A stretch of 64,000 bases of DNA from Scolanthus callimorphus (lineage: Eukaryota > Cnidaria > Anthozoa > Actiniaria > Edwardsiidae): positions 9,036,204 through 9,100,203 of the forward strand of contig CM066925.1 of assembly GCA_033964015.1 (NCBI GenBank), read 5' to 3'. The position numbers were made by a program, and so were the translations under genes. Under the pieces are notes generated by a model, which was not told the origin of the DNA, did no database searches, and saw only the letters and a program-made list of their open reading frames with translations. Positions 28,801 to 37,800 of this stretch are shown piece by piece; positions within the stretch are counted from its first letter, which is position 1, and each line of letters opens with the position of its first letter.

Positions 28801-31800
28801 CACGTAATTCATGTTTTGGTATCGACTGAAAACAACAACAAAAGAGTGGCTCACTAGGGCTGCACTTTTAAAAAAGTGCAGGATAATTAGACACACGGTG
28901 CATTTAATGAGGATTGTAATTATACATAAATAAAAAATAAGACTACATCAATAAAGGGAAGAACTATGTTTATTCCAGATAAACATGGATACACAAATAT
29001 CAAGGACTTCAAATTTCGGCTGTCGTCGCAACGTCCATCGAATGTAAATGTATAACTAACTCAGTTCAGTACAAACGAATACAGTAAAAACCCGCATATA
29101 AGAACCTGAATTTGAAGAACCTGTAAGGCTAGAATTATCCATATTGTGTAAAAACCCATGTTTCCTAATTTATTTTAGGCTAAAATTCTAGGTTCTTATA
29201 CTCGGGTTTTTACAGTACCAGTTCACTTACCAAAATATAACATGTTTTTCTTCAACAACGCACTCAGTTCAGTGTATCAAAAAATGTTTACAAACGAATA
29301 CGAAATTGACTTACCAAATGAAGTCAAGATGGCATTGTCTTTTAGTATAATCTGTAATGTTAACAACATAACATGTTGTTCTTCAACGCACTCAGTTCAA
29401 TGTTCAATGTTTCAAAAAATCTTACAAACGATTTTTTTATAAAAGTCATACCTTCTTAAAAATACCTGTGACCTGTGACCTGCGACCTGTGACCTGTGAC
29501 CTGCGACCTGCGACCTGCGACCTGCGACCTGCGACCTGTGACCTGTGACCTGCGACCTGTGACCTGTGACCTGCGACCTGTGACCTGTGACCTGTGGCCT
29601 GCGACCTGTGACCTGTACTTTACACCTGCCGAAGTTTTACAGGAATTTGACCCCGGGAATCTTTCCGTATCAAGTGCTTTCGTGTAGACTTGTGCACTTC
29701 ATTTTTCCCGCTAGATTCACAGTCAACGAAGATTTTCCTTCATTTCCTTCCATAACAAAGAACCCAAACTAAAACAAGTCTTGCTTAAGTCCATAAGGAA
29801 TTCACATTTTGCTTTCCACAAGTTTCGGAAGATGAATTTCATGAAAAGAAACCGATTTTTCTCCCTCCATGCAATCGATCTCCATCTTGGCTGGCTCAAA
29901 AGAATCGAGTGGCGTGATTCAGCTAGCGCGCATTTGATTGGCTCGTACGCAAAATCCATTGTTGTATAAGCCAATAAGAAAGCGAGAAATTTGTAATTTG
30001 CACTGAAATTACATTTTTTTGCACTGAAATTACATTGAAATTGCACTACTCTCGACCAATCAGAATCGAGAAATTTTTGCGTGTATATTATTATATTAAT
30101 AATAATACAATAATACATTTAAAAGCATTTATATCGCGCCGGCTGCATTGTAATATGATCGCCGCCGCGTTACAATCCGTGGAAAAAAAATATAAAAAGC
30201 CTAGGTTTAAATGTACATTCTTAAAATATATACATTAAATATCTTAAAATATATACAGTATATTTCCAAAAATCTTTCTAATAAAAATAACTATCTTAGC
30301 GCAGACCGTGTACAAATTTGGTAAATTATGCAACGGGAATGTAACAAACGTTTTTCACAAAAAACGTTTCAGATAACTGAAGCCGAACTAACTGTAAAGA
30401 CAACAGATCGCCAAATGCCATTTCCGCTCTGTCATTGCAATGTGTACACTGCTCCTTTTTTCGTACCTGAAAAATTTACTTTTTTCATTCTTTCTTTGTC
30501 ATAGAAACAAAGATATTTTTGACAGAAGTATGCCTCATCTGTAAGTACACATTGCAACCAATTGTAAAATTGCGTCATTTGATACTCACATTTCATAATT
30601 ATTTTGTAACACAGGAATCGAAGTTTTGATAATGAGCTCCTTCTCAGATCCCTCGTCATACAGACCGACCTCAGCACACCTTCGTAGCCAGACTTCACAT
30701 TCAAATGAACATGCTGCCATCAATGTGTAGTCTCCTTGAGTTATAGGCTGAACATGGACACATATTCACTTGTAACCTCAATTAGCCTCAATTTGTCTTG
30801 GGCTAGCAAATGATCTCTCTCAGATTCGCAGAATTTATCCATTGCTCAGAATGCTCCTCTCTGCAATTTCTGCAGATAACTTAGATAACTCAGAAGGAGG
30901 TGATTAATAATTCATAGGCTTCACGGTAGAACGAACCTACATATGTCATGTTAGCCATGTAGCTTTAATGAATTATTAATCACCTCCACTGTGAGTATCC
31001 CATCTAGCCACGACCATTCGAAATAATAGCTTAGCAGTGCTATGAACGCACCGCTAAATTAGGACGACGATTGCTCTGGAAAATATGTTTTACTTGGCTG
31101 CCATCAGATCAAGTGTTTAAGGGTTATGAAACCTAACACCATGCAGGAGCCTAGGAGGATTACCTAGGAGAGCGTCCATCTAAGGGTGGGAAGGTGTAAC
31201 ATCGAATTGGAAAATGAAGCAGGTCTGAAGTTATTGCTCGTAGTGAGCGGAGAGCAACACTAATCTGCTACAGTAGCTTATTACCTAGGAGCGTCCATCT
31301 AGGGGTAGGAAGGTGTAACAGCGAATTGTAAAATTAAGTAGGTCTGAAGTTATTGCTCGTAGTGAGCGGAGAGCAACACTAATCTGCTACAGAAGCCTAA
31401 TTACCCAGGAGCGTCTATCTAGGGGGGGAAGGTGTATCAGCGAATTGGAAAATGAAGCAAAATTTTAGAACAATTAGATTTGTCGCTAAAATAAGCTTCT
31501 CTGAACAAAGCATTCTAATTGGCTGAGCGAATGTGTGGCGTAGGCTTGGCGTGAAAACTTGAAACTAAAAATTACTTCATTAGGGAGTCATTTTCTAATA
31601 CGTGGTAGATTGACGCTCCTAGGTAATGAAATCCTGGAACAAGATAAAACATACTTACGATGACAAATGCCTCAGTTCTTGCAGCCCTCATTTCAATGGG
31701 GAAATGCATTTGGTTGTATTTCTCAAGGGCTGCAAACCGGTGATAAATTAGTGAATCATCAGGCTTCGAGTTGAACTTGTGGTACGTCTTTAAGATATCG

Positions 31801-34800
31801 GGCATTCTTCTAATCTCGTACCATCCAACCTTCCAATGGCTATAAACCACTCCATGGAAACTTTCCCAAGAATCTAATGTTGAACATATCAAAAAAGTAT
31901 ACACGCATTTACACATAGCGTAACTAAGCGTCCGTAGAATAAAATGAGTAGTACTCACCAATAGCAAAAACGTCTATTCTGCATATCGACAGCCTGACAT
32001 CGTTCCCCCTCAGGGTGACATTAACCGTGCTTGTCCTAAAATCCACTGCACATCTCACTGTATACTCCAAGTTTTGTACCTCTAGCGCTTTACACTGAAT
32101 GGTTAAACCGTCACCAGTGTTCGTCCCCAAGATGATGTCAGTGGTATTTAGCTCAGTCGAGTTGCTGAGTTTCGCATTGAAGAACACCGTAACAGTGTGA
32201 ATATAAACATCACTTGCTAGCTTTGCAGCAAACCATGGCCTCATTTCCTGTGATATGGAGGGAAATCAAATGAACACACCCATGCTCCTGATAAATTGAT
32301 GAGCCCTGTCAAGCTTAAAGAACCCAAATAAATAATTCCATTTTTTCGATAAAAAACTCAAAAGAAGTTCAGAATTGCCGTAAAAAACTTTATAAGGGAC
32401 CAGTGGTTTAAGAGCGCATGACTGTAAGTGAAAGCAATTCATGAGTAATTCGCTATCCAAATCAGATGCAATAGTATGACTTTCAACAACAAACCAATCA
32501 GAGAGCAGGGAGACTCACAATCTCTCCTTTTCGCGAGCGAAGAATGAGCAAAGTTATCACAAGTAATTGTGTAATTGTTTTCTCTATGCAAATTGATTGG
32601 CTGAAGGATCAAAGGTCATGTCCACGCCCAATCACAACCCGAAGCAATCGCAATTACAAAGTAATTTGTTATTACTCACGACAGTCATGTGAAAACCGCT
32701 CTATTTGAGTCGGATGGGATGGTGGAGGAGAAAAGGTAAATGGTGAAAAAAAAAAATAAAGACCCCCTGCCCTCTTTCTAGGTCATGGATAAAGGGGTAA
32801 CTCAGAAGGACCTGATTAATAATTTATAGGATAAACAATCGAACGAATACATGGCATATGTAGGTTCGTTCTACCGTGAAGCCTATGAATTGTTAATCAG
32901 GTCCTTCTGACTCATCCCTTTAAGCAACGACCCCCTTTCTAGCGTTTGATGTTTTTTTAGTAGCCCCTCTTATATTTATCTCCAAAAGAGTCGATGATTC
33001 GAGGATTTGAAGACATCCCCTAAAGTTTTTATTTCAAAGCCCCCAATGTTCTAGTTAATTTTATTTATGGCTATCCAATTTCTCCTCTATCATCCCCTCC
33101 GACTTAAATAATGACCGGTCCCTAAAATTGACTCCCAAATCTCTGCTTTGACGTGCAAAATTTGGATGCCCAATACCATCAGTGTTTAGATACTTCAAGT
33201 AGCTACATTATTGTCTTGAAAACATTAAACCTGGACTTTATTTACACACGGTACAGATATCAGTTATACAAATAGCTACTTTTTAAATTTCAACGTGTTG
33301 ATCCCGCAAATCGTAGGGGTTGGTACCAAAATGAAACATTTTAAATGAAATATTTCAATCGCGGGGCCCAAATTAATCAAAGAACGTAACTCTTGTGTGG
33401 AATCTGCAATAATATCTTCTATGTCTGAGGTTTTATTGTTGTTCCTTTTTCTCAACGTGCCAAATTCAGATAGTTTTTTCTTTCAAGAAATCATTGATGA
33501 AATTAAACGGGAAAGAAATTGAAAGCAATTTGCCAAAAACGTTGGTAATGGAATTAATTCTATAGAGACTACAAATTGTGTGTGCGCAGATGCGCTCAAA
33601 TTTAAAACTAGTGTACACAGAGGAGACAAATGTAACAAAAGAGGCTTTGTGGCTGAATAGATTCAGTTTTTAGAAATTTCCTAGAGATTAAATGGATATT
33701 TACTGAGTAAGTGAACATGGTATTTTTTACTTTGAGTTACGCCACATTATTGGACCAAGCAGGCTTAAAACTGTTGCTTTTGTAGATGTTGCGCAGATGC
33801 ACTCAAAATTAAAACCAGTGGACATAAGAGACACTGTACGAAATAGGCTGTCAATAGGTTCAGTTTTCATTTTTCCTCGAGGACTTAATGGATATTTGCT
33901 GTGTAAATAAAAAATGGTATTTTTTCAAAGTCAAACAAGCTTACTGTAATGATCTCAAACTCATTTCGATAATTCATCGAACTTAAACAAAGAAAACCAT
34001 GTGCGCATAGGTTGGAAAACGCGGCCTTAATTTGCAATTCCTTCTTTTTCTCGACATTAAATGGTTCTTTTTCATCAATATTTCGAAACACCTCGAAGCC
34101 GGCTAAAAAACCTCGGGTTTGCCATGTTTTTTCAAACCACCTCTCAGTGTTTGATATATTGTAGGTTAATCCATTACCTGATTAGGGAATTCCACACTAA
34201 ATCTCACGCGAAAAATCGATATCGCCCGCTCGCGCAGCGACAAGGGCGATATCGATTTTTCGCGTGAGATTTAGTGTGGAATTCCTGAGTCGGGTAATGA
34301 AATTTCTTTGAAATCCCATGCCGGAGGTTTTATTGATTTAACAATTTACAAAAAGGGCTTTAGGAAGCCATTGCCAAACTGTTTCATTTTCAGGAAAATG
34401 CAACTTAAAAATCTTGCTAGCGAAGCGTTTACGAAAAGGCGTTTCATCTGTTTGACAGAGTTTAAACCTTTAGAAAGTAATTGTTCTCGCTTTGTACTTT
34501 TGCAGCCATGTAATTCCGCAAAAAAACTCTCTCGATTTCAGCCAATCAGCACGCGAGATAGAGTCATAGCATGGGATTCTACATGAAACGTGTCCTGTCT
34601 CGTGTTTGATATAAGATAACTTGGGATCTCGGCAACATGCATCACAATTTGTATGAAAATCAGCAGTCTTGCCAATAAAACTTACCTGCATTACATATTA
34701 GGCGGATATTTAACCATTATCCTGCGAGATTGCGCAGAATATTGTCTGATACTTAGCCGACGAGGGACGAAGTCCCGAGTTGGCTAAAATCAGACGATGT

Positions 34801-37800
34801 TCTGCAAAATCGAGCAGGATAATAGTTTTGTTATTCAGCACATCGATAGCACAAAAAACCCCGAAAAAAAAGACTTTTGTGTATTATTTACGGGCTCAAA
34901 ACATCATATTTTCCTCAGAGACGGATATTGCAGGATAGCTGTCATGTACAGAAGACAGCTATTGGCGCTCCAATGACCATATTTGGGCAGTGCATCGATG
35001 TGCTGAATAATAACAAGGGATATAAGTGTGTAGGGAAAAAGACATTCAAATAAACCGTTAAACAGCCCTTCTGAAAATATCATTTGCCAACATTACCCGC
35101 TCTGTGATGAAGCACCCGTCAAGACTTTCAGTGAGCACAGCTTCCGGAGGGGCGCTGTATGTACCCATACTTGAAAATTCGGTTTTGTTTAAGAATCCAA
35201 CTGCAACTAGTACATGGATAGGGAGACGACAATTAAGAATGTTCAGTAAGGATCCCATTTAACAATTAGACTACGAGTTCGAGTATTCTATGAGTTAAAA
35301 TTGAACTTCAACCGACACCGCATATCTATTTCATTTTAGTATCATCCAACTAGTGGACTATTGCCAATGCTGCATTCTGATTGGCTACGCTACTAGGGGA
35401 CTATTATCAATAGACCTCTAGTAGCGAAAGCGCCGATTTTGAACAGGAAAAGCCAATGGCGGCCGCTTCTCGTTTTGTCGAGATTTCTGGTGATTTTTAA
35501 AACATTTTTTCACTTTTTTTGACCAACTAGTTGGGTGATACTAAAACAATTAGACCTCTCGCCCTCAAGGGCCACGGGTCAATAGGCCCTTTCGAGCTCG
35601 AGGTCTAATTGTTAATAAGCCAGAGTTTGTGGTATCGTGACACTGCGCTGATGCTAATGTTGGGGTTGCTACAGTGAAGAGCATTTATAATTCGAATGCC
35701 AATCTCAAGTTCCTTTTTGCACAAAAGGCTCCTGCATAACAGGGCACACCCAGGTGCATGTCAAATGAAACGTATTTTTAATTAAGCAATAATAGTACTT
35801 TCCGTGTGCTCTCTGCTTTCTTACAAACACGAGGGGGATGTTGAGAGAACTGATCAAAACTTGAAAGACACGAGCCGAAGGCGAGTGTCTTTTAAGTTTT
35901 ATCAGTTCGACCAACATTCCCCGAGTGTTTGTAAGAAACCAGAGAGCACGCAGAAAGTATTTTTATTGCTATTAGAAAATAACATACACACGCGCGACAG
36001 CGTTACGTGACAATCGTGTTTTTCAGGTCTCTTACAAACACGCTTTTTAACCAATCAGAATGCGCACATTCACAATACAACATAGGTGTTATTTTCTAAA
36101 CATTTTTGAAACATGCAATATTGTCAACAAAGTTTAAAACAGTGAAGAAAGAAAATATTTACATGATTTTAGTACGCATCCGCGTACTTTGCGAATTTCG
36201 TAGGGCAAATCCTTTTCTTGGTTTCCACGTGACGTCATGAAATTCTAACTTCAAAACTTAAAACTCTACAGAGACGAACAATTGTTTACAACTCATCCGG
36301 GCGAGCCTTCACACAAAATTTCATATTATTGTCATTCTTATTTTGATTTTCTAATATTAATTATGCACCACCTCTGCATCCTATCTCGCTTTTTTCGTAC
36401 TTTTATTTTATTTTGCTTTGTTTGTATACTCGTCGTGAAGTCTTCCCTGTGCTTTTTCCCTCTGCAACACACAATCTATAGTACCATCAGTGTTCCCTTT
36501 TCTCTCCGATACATACATTACAATTTTTCCAATCTTAAGCGCACCCTAGCTCGATTAGTCTAGTGCTACACTAGGTTGCCTGTACAAACTATTTTATGTC
36601 AGATTTTGCACCTATAAACTACCTGCCTGCCTTACCTTAACTATCTTTTTTATAACCAAATGTAAACTGCAAAGTACAAAATAAAGATTGTTGTTGTTGT
36701 TGAGTCACGCAACACGAGTCACGTATTTCAAAGAGCCGATTCGTACACTATTTCTCTAAATTCACTTTGTTCTTTAGTTTGAAAGGATCCATCATTTAAC
36801 TAAGTTGTTACTGAAACATGTAGATAACATCTTGGTCCATATTCTTGGTATTTGTAGGCATTTAAGAAGGTTGGTAATTTGGCGGCCATGTTTGTGCCCC
36901 CAGCAGGAGCACAATCATGGCGGCGGCATACTTTTACTACAACAAATCGCATGCGTTCAAACACTTATATCTCGGTCGTGAAAAAACGCATGAATTTTTT
37001 CTCCAAACATTATTTTATATCTTCTTTACACTTATGGGGTTTATTTGGCATCCAGGGCAAGAGTTCAGGAGATAGTTTTAGTCACGTGACATGTGAAAGC
37101 CAAGAATAGGAGTGATACAAAGTAATTGCGAATTATCGCCAGCGATAATGGAAGAAGTTATCATGCTCGAACTCGTCACAAAACTGATTAAGCGTCTTTG
37201 AAATGGCATGGGTGCAAACGGTTGGGGGCAACATAAATTGGAGATTTTAAATGGCCACTTCAGTGGCGTTTAATTATTAAACCAACATCGATTATAACCG
37301 AGTTTGGATACGCCACCCGCCACACCATGAAGGCAACTGCTGTATTTCTCACATTACGTACCTGAGGGATATCCGCAGCTCAGGCCCCACAAGAACGTAT
37401 ACCTGTACGGGTAATAGGGATATTCGTGTGTGCATTCGAATAGCGAAGATTCGTTGCCATAACAACGTACAATAAACATCAATGCGTCTGGGCGTGGCCA
37501 CTCATAGTACGAAATATTCTCCCGTGTCCGCGCCACCCAAGCATTTTGCAGCAAATCTCGGCGATCACATTGAACTGGCAAACTGATCGGCTGGATTTAC
37601 ATCCAATACCACCCCATCGACCGTTCACAAAGACCTCTACATCTCCTTGATTTGGTGCCCCGCCATTTATTAACCGTATTCCTAAGAAGCGAATACATTT
37701 TGTCAAACATTTTTTATACTTAGGCTGCGCGCGCGCTTATTTTGTTTTTATTTTCGTGGTATTTCCTCTTATATACCACCGAATGACGTAATAAAGTGGT

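Larger units (their letters stand above)
32248..35096. other. Intron of gene A between the two F-lectin exons
   Basis: No exon recognised. Contains the MITE at 32409-32703, a hairpin element at 32800-32910 (its relative is at 30890-30990), a degenerate tandem duplication of about 230 bp (33585-33745 and 33785-33925, sharing GCGCAGATGC and TTAATGGATATTT), and the perfect palindrome at 34186-34285. Confidence 0.5.

Noticed and set aside
29463..29772. Plus-strand frame with repeated TCDLRP
   Set aside because: It is the 10-bp repeat arm of the foldback transposon translated.
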